A stretch of DNA of 64,000 nucleotides from Amycolatopsis oliviviridis (GCF_014654365.1 NZ_BNAY01000001.1:1693849-1757848); one strand, 5' to 3'; shown: positions 16,803 through 25,790, counted from the first letter of the stretch. Notes: generated from the sequence alone by a model not told the origin. A program made the numbers and translations.

Positions 16803-18892
16803 CCGAGCACTCCCTGCGCGTAGACCTCCTCGGCCCTCTGCGGGTCCGTCGAGGCGACCACGAGCTGGATCTCGGACCGGCGCGGCAACAGGCCGTGTTC
16901 GCCGTTCTGGCACTTCAGGCCACCGTCCGGCCCATCAGCCGGTCGGAGCTGATCTACGGCATCTGGGGCGAGAACGCGCCCGCCAGCGCGGCCGGGAGCG
17001 TGCACACCTACGTTTCGGGACTCCGCCGGGTGCTCGACCCGGGGCGCGCCCGCTGGTCCACCGACGGACCGCTGGTGTCCGGCCCTCAGGGGTACCGGCT
17101 GGCGTCAGGATCACTCGACGCCGACGAGTTCGAGAAGGCGCTCGAAGCGGGCCGGACGGCGGCGCGTGGCGGGGATCCGGTGGCCGCGGTCGCGAAGTTC
17201 GACGAAGCACTCGCCCTGTGGCGGGGTGAGGCGCTCGCCGGCCTGCCCGGCCCCTTCGCCGAGGCGCACCGCGAGCGGCTGGCCGATCGGCGGCTGACCG
17301 TCGTCGAAGAACGCGCTGCCGCCGCCGTGGAGACGAGCTCCTACGCGGACCTCGTCCCCGAGCTGACCGCCGCCGTGCGGGCACATCCGCTTCGCGAGCC
17401 GTTGTGGCGCTCGCTGATGATCGCCCTGCACCGCGGTGGCCGCACCAGCGAAGCCCTGGAGACCTTCCACCAGGCCCGCCACACCCTCCGTACGGAGCTC
17501 GGCGTGCACCCTGGGGACGAGTTGATGTGGGCTTACCACCACATCCTCGACGGTGAACCCGTCCATCTGGCCCGCGAGCAGGAACGACAGGCCCCGTCCC
17601 TGGTACGCGTGTGGCCGGAACCCACTGCGAGGACGACCCGCCTGCACGGACGTCGTGCCGAGATCGCCTCCCTGCACCGTCTGGTCGGCGTTCTGCGGGA
17701 CGGCCACGGGGCGGCCGCCTGGCTGGAAGGCGAGGCCGGGATCGGCAAGACGGAACTGCTGTCCACCGGCCTGGACGAACTCGACGGGCTTCCCTGTCAC
17801 CTGGCCTGGGCGAGTTTGGGCGAAGCCGGCGCCCCGCGACCGCTCCAGGCCGTCGCACGCGCGCTGGGGACCACTACGGAGGACCTGCCGCCGGAAGCCG
17901 CGGTGGAGCGTCTCCTGGACCGCGTCGATGAGCTGTGCGCCGAAGCGCGGCTCGTGGTGGTCCTCGACGACTTCCACCAGGCCGACGAAGCCACGTTGCG
18001 ACTGTGGCACCGGCTGGCCGCGGCCAGCCGACGGCTGCCCCTGCTGACCTTCGCCGTCACCCGGCCCGCCCCACAGCGGGACGCGGTCGCCCGGCTGCGA
18101 GAGACGGTGGCGCACCGTATCGACGACGTGATCCGGGTGTCTGCACTGCCGGAAACCGAGGTGAACGACCTCGTCGGCGAGCTCGTCGGCGCACCGGCGG
18201 GCGCCTCACTGCGACGGCTCGCCGCCGGAGCGGCGGGCAACCCGCGCAGGCTTCGTGAACTGGCCGAAGCCCTGCTGGCGGGTCCGGCGCTGACCGTCGT
18301 CGACGGGGTCGCCGAGGTAGCACCGGGGACGACGCTCCCCGAACCGGCCGAACCCGATTCCACGGCGGTCGTCCGCCTGGTCCAAGGGCTCGCCGTCGAG
18401 ACGCGGGAGCTGCTGCGCCAGGCCGCGATCGCCGGCCAGGAATTCGACTTCGGCTCGGTGGCCGCGGCGATGGGAAAGGCGGCGTCACACATCGTCCCGG
18501 CGCTCGCCGAGGCGATGGAAGCCGGTCTGCTCATCGAAGCGGGCACCAAGCTCGCGTTCTCGCGGCCGTCGGTGCGCTCGGCCGTGCTCGACGCGCTCGG
18601 GACCGAGATCCCCGTCCGGCGGCTCACTGGAAAGACGGCGGCCGATCAGTCCCGGTCGCGCGCCGGGCGTCAGTCGGCGGCGAGCAGGCGGCGCAAGCCG
18701 TGCCCCACCGCACCTCCCGGCCTTACGGCGCCTTCGCGGCTTCTCGGATTCGGGATTCCGGACGCGGCCTCACTCCAGACGGACTCCATGGTGCCTCTGG
18801 CCCTCCGCGCCACCCGTACCGCGCTGCGTGGCGGGCGCCCGGCGGATCCGAACGGCGAATTCACCACCGGTCTGCGCGCCTGTCAAAGCTGA
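16799..18892 (+). CDS. SARP/AfsR-family regulator with AAA ATPase domain, C-terminus atypical
   Basis: The 697-aa protein has an OmpR-type winged helix (residues 5-95; LRVDLLGPLRVRRG, GSVHTYVSGLRRVLD) and a bacterial transcriptional activation domain (about 100-245; ALALWRGEALAGLPGPFAEA, LHRGGRTSEALETFHQARH). An AAA/NB-ARC-like ATPase domain follows (Walker A GEAGIGKTELLS near residue 310, Walker B LVVVLDDFHQAD). SARPs activate antibiotic or morphological genes. Beyond about residue 610 (after ALGTEIPVRRL) the sequence becomes low-complexity Arg/Ser/Pro. It lacks the tetratricopeptide tail expected of 900-1000-aa relatives, so the gene may be truncated or frame-disrupted near 18630. Confidence 0.85.
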   Translation: MTEHSLRVDLLGPLRVRRGDHELDLGPARQQAVFAVLALQATVRPISRSELIYGIWGENAPASAAGSVHTYVSGLRRVLDPGRARWSTDGPLVSGPQGYRLASGSLDADEFEKALEAGRTAARGGDPVAAVAKFDEALALWRGEALAGLPGPFAEAHRERLADRRLTVVEERAAAAVETSSYADLVPELTAAVRAHPLREPLWRSLMIALHRGGRTSEALETFHQARHTLRTELGVHPGDELMWAYHHILDGEPVHLAREQERQAPSLVRVWPEPTARTTRLHGRRAEIASLHRLVGVLRDGHGAAAWLEGEAGIGKTELLSTGLDELDGLPCHLAWASLGEAGAPRPLQAVARALGTTTEDLPPEAAVERLLDRVDELCAEARLVVVLDDFHQADEATLRLWHRLAAASRRLPLLTFAVTRPAPQRDAVARLRETVAHRIDDVIRVSALPETEVNDLVGELVGAPAGASLRRLAAGAAGNPRRLRELAEALLAGPALTVVDGVAEVAPGTTLPEPAEPDSTAVVRLVQGLAVETRELLRQAAIAGQEFDFGSVAAAMGKAASHIVPALAEAMEAGLLIEAGTKLAFSRPSVRSAVLDALGTEIPVRRLTGKTAADQSRSRAGRQSAASRRRKPCPTAPPGLTAPSRLLGFGIPDAASLQTDSMVPLALRATRTALRGGRPADPNGEFTTGLRACQS

Positions 18893-19010
18893 CGCTTCCA
18901 CGGGGCAGGCCGAGTCTTATTGAGGTGAGGCAAACGTGGCGTATCGGGTCGAGGCGGGCTTCGTGATCCGGTCGGCCGTGTCCGTGGGTGGCGGTCTCGC
19001 GTGACGGAAT

Positions 19011-19093
19011 GGACGACACTCGTGATCAGACGGACGACACGCGTGATCAGACGGACGGGACAGGTGTCGTCCCTCTGATCACGTGTGTCGTCC
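19011..19093. repeat. Compound repeat GGACGACAC-n-CGTGATCAGA, left border of the T7SS block
   Basis: Two direct copies (units near 19011-19030 and 19032-19051) are followed by an inverted copy at 19074-19093. The arms 19032-19051 and 19074-19093 pair at 19 of 20 bases. The sequence sits between convergent stops at 18892 and 19107, so it can act as a bidirectional terminator. The same repeat recurs in inverse orientation at 63135-63185. Confidence 0.8.
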
Positions 19094-19106
19094 GTTCCGG
19101 CCCGGT

Positions 19107-19877
19107 CTACGCCCCTCGGCCACCGGTTTCGGCCGCGGTCCCGGGTTCCGCCACCGGTTCGGCTTCGGCCACCGGGGTCTCCGGGCCCGCCGAAGTCACG
19201 GTCACCGGAACGTCCTCGGTCTCGGACTCCGCCGCCGGTTCGGTCTCGGCCGGGGTCTCGGCATCGCTCGACACCACCTGCACCTGGGCCCGGTCCCGGA
19301 AGGCCTGCTGGATCTCCTCCAGCTCCTCCTCCGACAGCTCACCGGTCATCCGCAGGAAATCCCCGGTCAGCCGCACCGAGGCCGGCCCGCCCGAGTTGAA
19401 CAGCACGTCGTACTGATCCTCCAGCAGCTCGATGAGCCCCGCCAGATCCGTCCGCAACCAGCTCGGCGACACGACCAGGTCCCGGTACGAGCCCGCCGTC
19501 GCCACCACCACGCACCGGACGTCGTCCGGCGACTTCATCACCAGCGGACGGCCGTCGCCGTTCATCGCCACGTCCATCAGGGTCCCGCACAACATCGCCT
19601 GCAGCTGCTCGGTCTCCGCCGATCCTTCGATCATCAGCCGCAACACCGCGTCCAAGGGATCCGCGGGCGAGTTCTCGTCCGTCGGCCGGTACTCCGGATT
19701 GCCCCGGAACTTCCCCACCCGGTTCTCCTCCAGTACCGGCCACATGCCCACCACCGCCTCGACCGGCGGCTCCTGCCCCTCCTCCGACGGGCTCCACGCC
19801 GGATCCAGCAACAGCAGCCACTGCTCCGACTCGGGCTCCACGGTCATCGTCTCCTCGCCCACGACCACCCTCACCAC
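19107..19877 (-). CDS. Type VII secretion system-associated protein
   Basis: The 256-aa protein begins with a conserved WLLLLDPAWSPSEEG...PPVEAVVGMW block. YRPTDENSPADPLDAVLRL, DGRPLVMKSPDD, CVVVATA and FNSGGPASVRLTGD follow. This pattern matches proteins annotated as T7SS-associated in Streptomyces and relatives; their exact role is unknown. The last 60 residues form an acidic Glu/Thr/Ala/Pro tail, probably disordered. The start is ambiguous: GTG 19877 and GTG 19874 lie next to AAAGGAA, and ATG 19847 is also in frame. It is the last gene of the cluster, 230 nt after the WXG100 gene. Confidence 0.8.
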   Translation of the reverse strand: MVRVVVGEETMTVEPESEQWLLLLDPAWSPSEEGQEPPVEAVVGMWPVLEENRVGKFRGNPEYRPTDENSPADPLDAVLRLMIEGSAETEQLQAMLCGTLMDVAMNGDGRPLVMKSPDDVRCVVVATAGSYRDLVVSPSWLRTDLAGLIELLEDQYDVLFNSGGPASVRLTGDFLRMTGELSEEELEEIQQAFRDRAQVQVVSSDAETPAETEPAAESETEDVPVTVTSAGPETPVAEAEPVAEPGTAAETGGRGA

Positions 19878-20108
19878 TTCCTTTCACCGAGATACCGAGA
19901 CCGATTCACTCTCAGAGGACCATGTGCCGCCCACCGCCACCCGACCGCAGGGCACGCACTAGCCCGAATGGGGACTTTCCCCCGTGAACGGTCTCGGTGC
20001 CTGGGGGCCGGGCGCTCCCCCTCGGACCGCCCGGCCTCCGCGCACCGAGACCTGGAAGGGCCGCTCCGCCAACGGATCGGCGGAGCGGCCCGTACTCGCT
20101 TCGACGCG

Positions 20109-20447
20109 CTATTTGTTCTGGGAGAACTGCTCGCCCATGCTCTTGTCGAGCGCGCGGGCGTTCTCCTCGTCGAGGCCCACGAACTGCTTCGACGCGTCGC
20201 GCAGGCTCCCGCAGGTGCTCTCCACACCGTCGGCGGTCTGGTGGGCGCCCGAATTGGTCTCCTGCGCGGTCTGGACGTAGTTCTTCGCGAACGCCTTGCC
20301 CGCCTCGTCCTCGCCCCAGCAGCCGTAGTGCTCGGCGAGTTTGCCGCCCAGCTCGCGCAGGGCCTCCTTGAATCGCGCGGTGGCCGCGGCGAGGTCGCCG
20401 TTCACCCGCTCCAGTGCCTCCGGGTCGAGCCGGAATTGGTCAGCCAT
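20109..20447 (-). CDS. WXG100-family protein (C-x-W-G-E variant)
   Basis: The 112-aa helical protein starts at ATG 20447 (GGAG 6 nt upstream). Helix 1 is NGDLAAATARFKEALRELGG, the turn carries W-G-E in YGCWGEDEAGKAFAKNY, and a second long helix follows. This is the standard ESAT-6/CFP-10 fold and a likely T7SS substrate or chaperone partner. It starts 2 nt after the YbaB-like gene stop, a pairing conserved in many actinobacterial T7SS loci. Confidence 0.9.
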   Translation of the reverse strand: MADQFRLDPEALERVNGDLAAATARFKEALRELGGKLAEHYGCWGEDEAGKAFAKNYVQTAQETNSGAHQTADGVESTCGSLRDASKQFVGLDEENARALDKSMGEQFSQNK

Positions 20448-20449
20448 CG

Positions 20450-20914
20450 TCACTCCTCACGCCGCGGCGTTTCCCGCCGTCCGGGCATTTCGACACCGAA
20501 TTCGTCCATTTTCTCGTACATCGGTCCCATCAGGGATTCCATGATCTTCTCGGCATCGAGCTCTCCCGTGGCGAATGCCGCGAGGTCGATACCGTCCTGC
20601 GAACCGCCGACGCCCATGATCTCGTTCATGCGTTCCAGGCTTTTCGCGCGCCCGTTTCGCAAGGTCTCGAGAATGACGCTGGCCAGCTGAGCCGGCGGCA
20701 TCGCGCGGTACTTCGATTCGTTGAAGACGAGTTCCACCAGGTCGCCTCGACCGTCGAAGGTCATCGACAGCGACTGGTCCTTCGCCTTGATGGTCGTACG
20801 CTCTTCTTTCCACACGCGGCTCAGCTCGGTGAGTTTTTCGCGTTCGGCGTTCAGATCGGCCATCGCTTTTTCCAGCGCGCGTTCCGAATCGCCCAGTGAA
20901 GCCCAATCGCTCAT
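20450..20914 (-). CDS. YbaB/EbfC-family protein in the T7SS operon
   Basis: The 154-aa product has an N-terminal helix (ALEKAMADLNAEREKLTELS), a central beta section (TTIKAKDQSLSMTFDGRGDL VELVF) and a C-terminal helix (MPPAQLASVILETLRNGRAK) as in YbaB/EbfC proteins. Classical members bind DNA as dimers. T7SS-linked members such as EspR-unrelated YbaB-like proteins have no firmly known role, so a chaperone or adaptor task for the adjacent WXG protein is only inferred. It lies between the PPE-like gene (5-nt gap) and the WXG100 gene (2-nt gap). Confidence 0.85.
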   Translation of the reverse strand: MSDWASLGDSERALEKAMADLNAEREKLTELSRVWKEERTTIKAKDQSLSMTFDGRGDLVELVFNESKYRAMPPAQLASVILETLRNGRAKSLERMNEIMGVGGSQDGIDLAAFATGELDAEKIMESLMGPMYEKMDEFGVEMPGRRETPRREE

Positions 20915-20919
20915 GTCGT

Positions 20920-22530
20920 TCAGCTCTTTCGTCCATCGATGCGGCCGGAGGAAAGCCAGCCCGGCGTGAATTCGTTCGTACCCGCACCGTCATCCAGGGC
21001 GGGTGGGACCTCTTCCTTGGGACGACGTCCCAGCACCGCCGCTCCCGCACCGGAGTCCCAGACCTCGGGCGCGGCACCGACCGGGATGTCCGGATCCCGG
21101 GCCTCGGCCCCGGATTCGGCGCCCATCCCGCGGCCCATCATCCCCATCGGCATCATCGGCGCGCCGTGTCCGGTGGCCGCCGGGGCGGGTGTACCGGCGG
21201 GCGGGGGCACGGGTGTCACCGGCAGGGTCGCGTCGAGCCTGCTGACCGGGGGCACGGCCGGAGTTCCGCCGCCCGCGGGGGCGGTCGGGACCGACGAGAT
21301 CGTCGAACTTCCGGAAGAAAGCGACAGAGGCGCGGCGGTCCCGCCGCTACCGGACGACCCCGGAACGGATGCGACCGCCGACGGCTGGGACGGTCCTGGG
21401 ACCGGTGTGCCCGTCGAAGCCGTGCTGCCCGCCGACGCGGTCGCGACAGCGGGCGCGCTCGCCGGTGCGGGCGAGGCGGCGGTGGCCACCGCCGGAATCA
21501 CGATTCCGGATTCCGACGGCGCCGATGACTTCGCGTCGACACCGTCGGGAACCGACGAAGTCGTGCTGACGCCCGCCGCCCGCTGCCGCGCGTCTTCGAC
21601 CGTTCCCGCTGTCGCCGTCGCGTCTTCCTGCTGCACGGCGAACGTCTGCCGCTCCCGCTCGCGTTTCTTGTCCGGGCGGCCACGGCCCAGCGCGCCGACC
21701 AGACCGCCGCCCATCGGGCCCCGGGCGGTGTCGGCCCTGCCGACGGGCTGGTGTGCGGCCTGGGCCGCCATCGGCGCGGACCGGCCCAGCACCGGAGGTC
21801 CATGGCCGGTGTACCCGCCGACTCCTCCCCCGACGGCGCCCATCGTGGTACTGCTGCCGCCTCCAGGGACCGCCGAGCCCATCATCGCTCCGGCGACGCC
21901 GAAAGCGTGGCCGGCTCCGGCGGCCGCCCAGTCGCTTTGTCCGTGCCCGGCGGCGTCCGCGCTCGCGGCGGGGTCGGCCGTCGCGAGAACGGGCGACGCG
22001 CCACCCGCCGCGGCGCCGCCGCCCCGGACACCTTGCGCGTCCGCCGTGGCCCCGGGCAGGCGCCGCACGAACTCCGGCGGTAGCGGCATGGCCCCGCCGG
22101 CCTCCTGGTACGCGGCCGAAAGGTCGTGGACGATCTGCAGGGCGGGCCGGTTGTCCGCCTCGTGCCCGGGTTGTGCCCGCAGCTCCCGGAAACGCTGCTG
22201 CGCCACGGTGAGCGCGTCACCGGCACGACGTAACAGCACACCGTGACCGGGACTCTCCATGGTCTGGACCATCTTGTCGACGCCACCGGTCAGCTCGGCG
22301 GCGAAGGAGTCGAAGGCTTCGGCGATCTGGCCGTCCCACAGCTCGCTCACCTGCCTGCTCTCTCGCACGATCTCCGCGAAGATGTCGTGATACCGCATGA
22401 GCGCGCTGTCGAAGGCGGCCGCCTGCTGGTACAGCGCGTCCGGATTCTGTCCTTCGACGAGCTGGGCGAGCTGCTCGAAGTTGAGACCGGCCAGGGCCGG
22501 GTCGTCGACAGGAGGCGCGGGCTGGGTCAT
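20920..22530 (-). CDS. WXG/PPE-like T7SS substrate with long Pro/Ala/Gly tail
   Basis: The first about 160 residues of this 536-aa protein are helical with a W-D-G turn (SELWDGQIAEAFDSFAAEL), the size of a PPE or extended WXG100 domain. The remainder is low-complexity Ala/Gly/Pro/Ser/Thr, probably disordered. It ends with the Met/Gly-rich segment MMPMGMMGRGMG and then EVWDSGAGAAVLGR. A Trp followed by VLGR also ends the neighbouring 783-aa protein. It is likely exported through the EccBCD machine and may pair with an adjacent WXG protein. ATG 22530 starts 3 nt after the upstream stop. Confidence 0.8.
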   Translation of the reverse strand: MTQPAPPVDDPALAGLNFEQLAQLVEGQNPDALYQQAAAFDSALMRYHDIFAEIVRESRQVSELWDGQIAEAFDSFAAELTGGVDKMVQTMESPGHGVLLRRAGDALTVAQQRFRELRAQPGHEADNRPALQIVHDLSAAYQEAGGAMPLPPEFVRRLPGATADAQGVRGGGAAAGGASPVLATADPAASADAAGHGQSDWAAAGAGHAFGVAGAMMGSAVPGGGSSTTMGAVGGGVGGYTGHGPPVLGRSAPMAAQAAHQPVGRADTARGPMGGGLVGALGRGRPDKKRERERQTFAVQQEDATATAGTVEDARQRAAGVSTTSSVPDGVDAKSSAPSESGIVIPAVATAASPAPASAPAVATASAGSTASTGTPVPGPSQPSAVASVPGSSGSGGTAAPLSLSSGSSTISSVPTAPAGGGTPAVPPVSRLDATLPVTPVPPPAGTPAPAATGHGAPMMPMGMMGRGMGAESGAEARDPDIPVGAAPEVWDSGAGAAVLGRRPKEEVPPALDDGAGTNEFTPGWLSSGRIDGRKS

Positions 22531-22533
22531 GGC

Positions 22534-24885
22534 TCAGTCCCTGCCCAGCACCGGACGGTGTCGCGGTCCGTCCTTGTCGCCATCGCCCCACGAGCCTTCT
22601 TCGGCCTGCAGCCAGATCTGCGGCTCGCGTTCCTTCTGCTCGCCGTTGGCCCCGGCGCCCATCCCGCCGCCCATCGGCGCACCGCCCATGGGCATTCCGC
22701 CCATCGGCATCCCGCCCTGGGCGAGGTTGGGGTCGAGGGCGGGCATTCCCGAGACCGTCGGCACCGCCGCGGCGGGCACCGCCGCTCCTCGCGCGGGTTG
22801 CGTGTCGAACTGGCCCAGCGCGGCGGAGCCGGCCGCTGTGGGAAGCGCGGCGGAACCCCCGGCGCTGCCGCCGGAACCACCGACACCGCCACCCGAGCCG
22901 CCCGAACCGCCGACGTCGAGGGCTCCTGCGTCGATACCACTGCCCAGCGGAGCCGGCGCCGAGGCCGCCTGGGCCGCCGCCTGGTCGCCACCGAGGAAGT
23001 CCGCCAGCGGATCGGAGCCGGAGAGACCGTCGATCGCCTTGTCCACGGCGGCCTTCGCGTCGGCGAACGCCTGCTTCTCCTCGGGCGTGGAGTCGGGCTG
23101 TTCGAGCCCGTCGATCGCCTGGTGCACCGCGTTCTTGGCGCTGTCCAAGGCTTCTTGACGCGGGGTGTCCGCGGCGGAGTCACCGTTGATGGCGTCCAGC
23201 GCGGCCTGCTTGGCGTTGGCGAGGGCTTCCTGCGTCGCGGGGTCCTGCGTCTGCTGCGCCATCTTGTCGATGGCGTCGCTCGCGCCCTGGCCCAGCGCCG
23301 CGGGATCGGTGACCCCCTGGCCGGTGAGGTCGTCGATGGCCTGCTGTGCGGCCTGTTTGGCCTGGTCGAGAGCCTGCTGCTGATCAGGCGAGCTGCTCGC
23401 GAGATCGTCGATCGCCTGTCCGGCCGCGTCCTTCGCCGCACTGGCCGGATCACCACCGGATCCGGCACCGCCACCGGCGGGTCCACCGGATTCGGTCGCG
23501 GGTTGCCCGGTGAGACCTTCGATGGCGTCGTTCGCGGCCTTCTTCGCGTCGTCCAGCGCCTGCTTCCGCTTGGCGTCGGCGGCCGATTGCGCTTGCTGTT
23601 GCGCCGAAGGCACTCCGACGCCTCCCGCCGGCACAACACCGCTGCCTTCGGAGCCCGGGGTGGCACCGCCACCAGTCCCGGCGCTGCCGTCGGTTCCGGC
23701 GCCGGCGGTGTCTCCGCCCGGCGGGGAGGTGAGGCCGTTGATGGCGTCGTTGGCTGCCTGCTTCGCGTCCTGGAGTGCCTGATCGGCCGCGGGATCGGTC
23801 GCGGGCTGAGCGGTGCTCGCCTCGCTGGGTGCGGCCGCCCCCTCTCCGGCCGCCGCGCCTTCTGTCGCGCCTTCTGTCGCGGGCACAGCCGCGTCGGTGA
23901 GCGCGCCGGCGGCATCCGCCGCCTGCTGCTTGGCCTGTTCCAGCGCGGGATCCGTCGCCGAACCCGCTCCGCCGGTCCCTGCCCCGCCCGCGGCCTGTTC
24001 GGCCGCCGCCTGGGCCTCTTCCGCTTGGGCGGGATCCGTCGCGACGGCACCTTCGGTGGCCGGTTTCAGCTCCGACAACGGGTCTTGGGTGCGGTCGACC
24101 TCTCCCCCGGCCGCCAGCTGATCCGTGCCCTTGGCAGGGGACAACGCCTCTTGTTGTTGCCGGGCCACGTCGGCCGCCGCGCCGGGGTCGGCGAGGCCGT
24201 TGACGATCTGGATCGGGGCGAGGTCGTTCCCGCGGTTGTTGTACTGGTTCGCCAGCGCGCCGACGGCTTCCTGCAGGCGCTTGAGACGTTCTTCGGCTGC
24301 TTGGTCGTACATGCTGTCGAGCTCTTTTTTCAGCCACGGCTGCACCGAGTCGACCTGCTGCTGCGTGGTGGCTTCCTGGATGTACCGCGAGGCCTCGTTC
24401 TCCAGGATCTCCTTGGCGGAGTTCTGTTCCTTGTCCATTTGGGACTGGATCTGCCACCAGCCCGCGGCGAAGGCCTGGATGGCGTGCCCGACGTTCCCGA
24501 TCGCCGCGCCGTACTGGCCACCGTTGAGGGCGCTGTAGAGGTCTTCGCTCTGCTTGAGGATCGCCGTGCCGTAGGACTGGAGCGCGTCGCCCGCCTCACC
24601 GACGAGACTGTCCCGCAAGGCCTTCAGTTCGGTGGCCATCGCCTCGTTGATCTCACCGATGCGCTGCACCGCCGTGTTCACCGAGGTTTCCAGCTCATAG
24701 AACTGCTCGGCCGCCGACGAGTGGGACAGGTCGGCGTGCGCGTCGTCGGCGTTGTGCGTGAGATCGTGAACGGCCTTGGTGATCTCGGTGAGGTTGCCGT
24801 ACTGCTTCGGGTCGAAAGCGGGAGCCGACTGAGTGAATTTCGCTCCGTCGAGCGCAGACGCGGGTGCGGCGGGTGCATCGGACAT
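22534..24885 (-). CDS. 783-aa T7SS-locus protein with Ala-rich helical repeats
   Basis: Residues 1-240 form long amphipathic helices (YELETSVNTAVQRIGEINEA, WWQIQSQMDKEQNSAKEILE) resembling the helical head of large ESX-associated proteins, with W-W rather than W-x-G. Residues about 365-620 contain seven or so copies of a 16-20-residue helical unit of type A-L-x-x-A-K-x-A-A-x-x-A-I-D-G-L, separated by Gly/Pro/Thr linkers. The tail is Gly/Met-rich (MPMGGMPMGGAPMGGG) and ends with W-G-D-G-D...VLGRD. It is probably a surface or secreted structural substrate; enzymatic motifs are absent. It is flanked by WXG-type genes in one operon. Confidence 0.75.
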   Translation of the reverse strand: MSDAPAAPASALDGAKFTQSAPAFDPKQYGNLTEITKAVHDLTHNADDAHADLSHSSAAEQFYELETSVNTAVQRIGEINEAMATELKALRDSLVGEAGDALQSYGTAILKQSEDLYSALNGGQYGAAIGNVGHAIQAFAAGWWQIQSQMDKEQNSAKEILENEASRYIQEATTQQQVDSVQPWLKKELDSMYDQAAEERLKRLQEAVGALANQYNNRGNDLAPIQIVNGLADPGAAADVARQQQEALSPAKGTDQLAAGGEVDRTQDPLSELKPATEGAVATDPAQAEEAQAAAEQAAGGAGTGGAGSATDPALEQAKQQAADAAGALTDAAVPATEGATEGAAAGEGAAAPSEASTAQPATDPAADQALQDAKQAANDAINGLTSPPGGDTAGAGTDGSAGTGGGATPGSEGSGVVPAGGVGVPSAQQQAQSAADAKRKQALDDAKKAANDAIEGLTGQPATESGGPAGGGAGSGGDPASAAKDAAGQAIDDLASSSPDQQQALDQAKQAAQQAIDDLTGQGVTDPAALGQGASDAIDKMAQQTQDPATQEALANAKQAALDAINGDSAADTPRQEALDSAKNAVHQAIDGLEQPDSTPEEKQAFADAKAAVDKAIDGLSGSDPLADFLGGDQAAAQAASAPAPLGSGIDAGALDVGGSGGSGGGVGGSGGSAGGSAALPTAAGSAALGQFDTQPARGAAVPAAAVPTVSGMPALDPNLAQGGMPMGGMPMGGAPMGGGMGAGANGEQKEREPQIWLQAEEGSWGDGDKDGPRHRPVLGRD
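23020..23790 (-). repeat. Seven-copy helical repeat within the 783-aa protein
   Basis: Units visible in order include DAKQAANDAINGL, DAKKAANDAIEGL, AAKDAAGQAIDDL, QAKQAAQQAIDDL, NAKQAALDAINGD, SAKNAVHQAIDGL and DAKAAVDKAIDGL. Spacing is irregular in the first half and near-regular in the second. Protein similarity is higher than DNA identity, so the repeats are not a very recent expansion. Confidence 0.75.
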
Positions 24886-24948
24886 GGCTGGAATTCCTTC
24901 AGGCGGTGGCAGCTGACCGGTCGGAAGCGAGGCGGGCTGCGGCGAGGG

Positions 24949-25380
24949 TCACACGGATTGGCTTTGCGCCGGATCGTTGTAGCCGTCCCCGTCGTCGGGC
25001 GTGGCTTGTCCGGCGGTGTTCTGCTGTGCGGCTTCGGTCTGCTGGTCGAACTGGGCGATCTCGCCGGAGATCTTCGCCTCGAGGCCCTGAATGCTCTGCA
25101 GGATCGACTTGGCGTTGTCGTCGTCGGTGTTCTTGAAGCCGTCGGCGATGGAGATCAAGGTCGCTCGGAGGTCGTGCAGAACGGTCTGGAGGTGCTCGCC
25201 GTGGGCGACGATGCCGTTGCGGCGGTCGTCGATGATGTGTTCCAGCCAGACGGCGGTCTCGAACTTGCCGGCGTTCGGCCACTGCGCCTTGAGCGCCTGG
25301 AAAGCGCTCATGTCGTCCATGATCTTGCCGATCTTCTCGGCCGAGACCTTGATCGCCTCGGTGTCGAAGTTGGTGCTCAT
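24949..25380 (-). CDS. WXG-like secreted protein, 143 aa
   Basis: ATG 25380 follows AAAGGAG. The protein is helical: EAIKVSAEKIGKIMDDMSAF, then LKAQWPNAGKFETAVWLEHI with W-P-N in the usual turn position, then GEHLQTVLHDLRATLISIAD. An acidic Gln-rich tail of about 40 residues follows. Size and position inside the cluster suggest an EspC-like or WXG100-like substrate. Confidence 0.75.
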   Translation of the reverse strand: MSTNFDTEAIKVSAEKIGKIMDDMSAFQALKAQWPNAGKFETAVWLEHIIDDRRNGIVAHGEHLQTVLHDLRATLISIADGFKNTDDDNAKSILQSIQGLEAKISGEIAQFDQQTEAAQQNTAGQATPDDGDGYNDPAQSQSV

Positions 25381-25468
25381 GATCAGCTCCTTTCAGGGAG
25401 AGGATGAGATCGGGCCTTCCGGTGGTGCGTCCGCTGGAGGACGCACCACCGGAACGGCCGCGCCGGCA

Positions 25469-25747
25469 TCAGAGACCGCGCGCGCCTCGCGCGTCCTGGT
25501 CCCGCATTCCCTCCGCACCCGCCTGCAGCGCGACGCGAAGGGAGTCCAGCTGCTCTCGGCTGGTGATGAGGTTTCCCCTCAGCCCCTGGCACTTGGCGTC
25601 GTACGCGTCGGCCGTGGTTCCCTGCCAGCCCACCATGATGCGCTTGACGTCGTTTTCGAGATCGGTCGTCTGCCCCTCGATCTCGGTGGCCTTGTTCTTC
25701 ATCATCGTCAGGCACTGGTCGATGACTTCGTAGTCGTAGGTAATCAA
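25469..25747 (-). CDS. WXG100-family protein (W-Q-G)
   Basis: The 92-aa protein is a textbook WXG100: helix DQCLTMMKNKATEIEGQTTD, the turn GWQGTTADAYDAKCQG, then helix TSREQLDSLRVALQAG. It starts at TTG 25747, with GAAAGGG about 8 nt upstream; no ATG or GTG fits better. The C-terminal tail is Arg/Gly-rich. It is probably the dimer partner of the 109-aa protein encoded 43 nt upstream. Confidence 0.92.
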   Translation of the reverse strand: MITYDYEVIDQCLTMMKNKATEIEGQTTDLENDVKRIMVGWQGTTADAYDAKCQGLRGNLITSREQLDSLRVALQAGAEGMRDQDARGARGL

Positions 25748-25790
25748 TTTATTGCCCTTTCAGAGAAATGGAGAGTCGGTCGAGTACGGG

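Noticed and set aside
18670..18867. 65-aa minus-strand ORF inside the SARP 3' end
   Set aside because: No RBS or family, although the SARP frame here is also atypical; neither strand is convincing in this part.
22243..25407. 1054-aa plus-strand ORF over the T7SS substrates
   Set aside because: Its low-complexity Gly/Arg/Leu composition mirrors the Ala-rich repeats of the real minus-strand genes.
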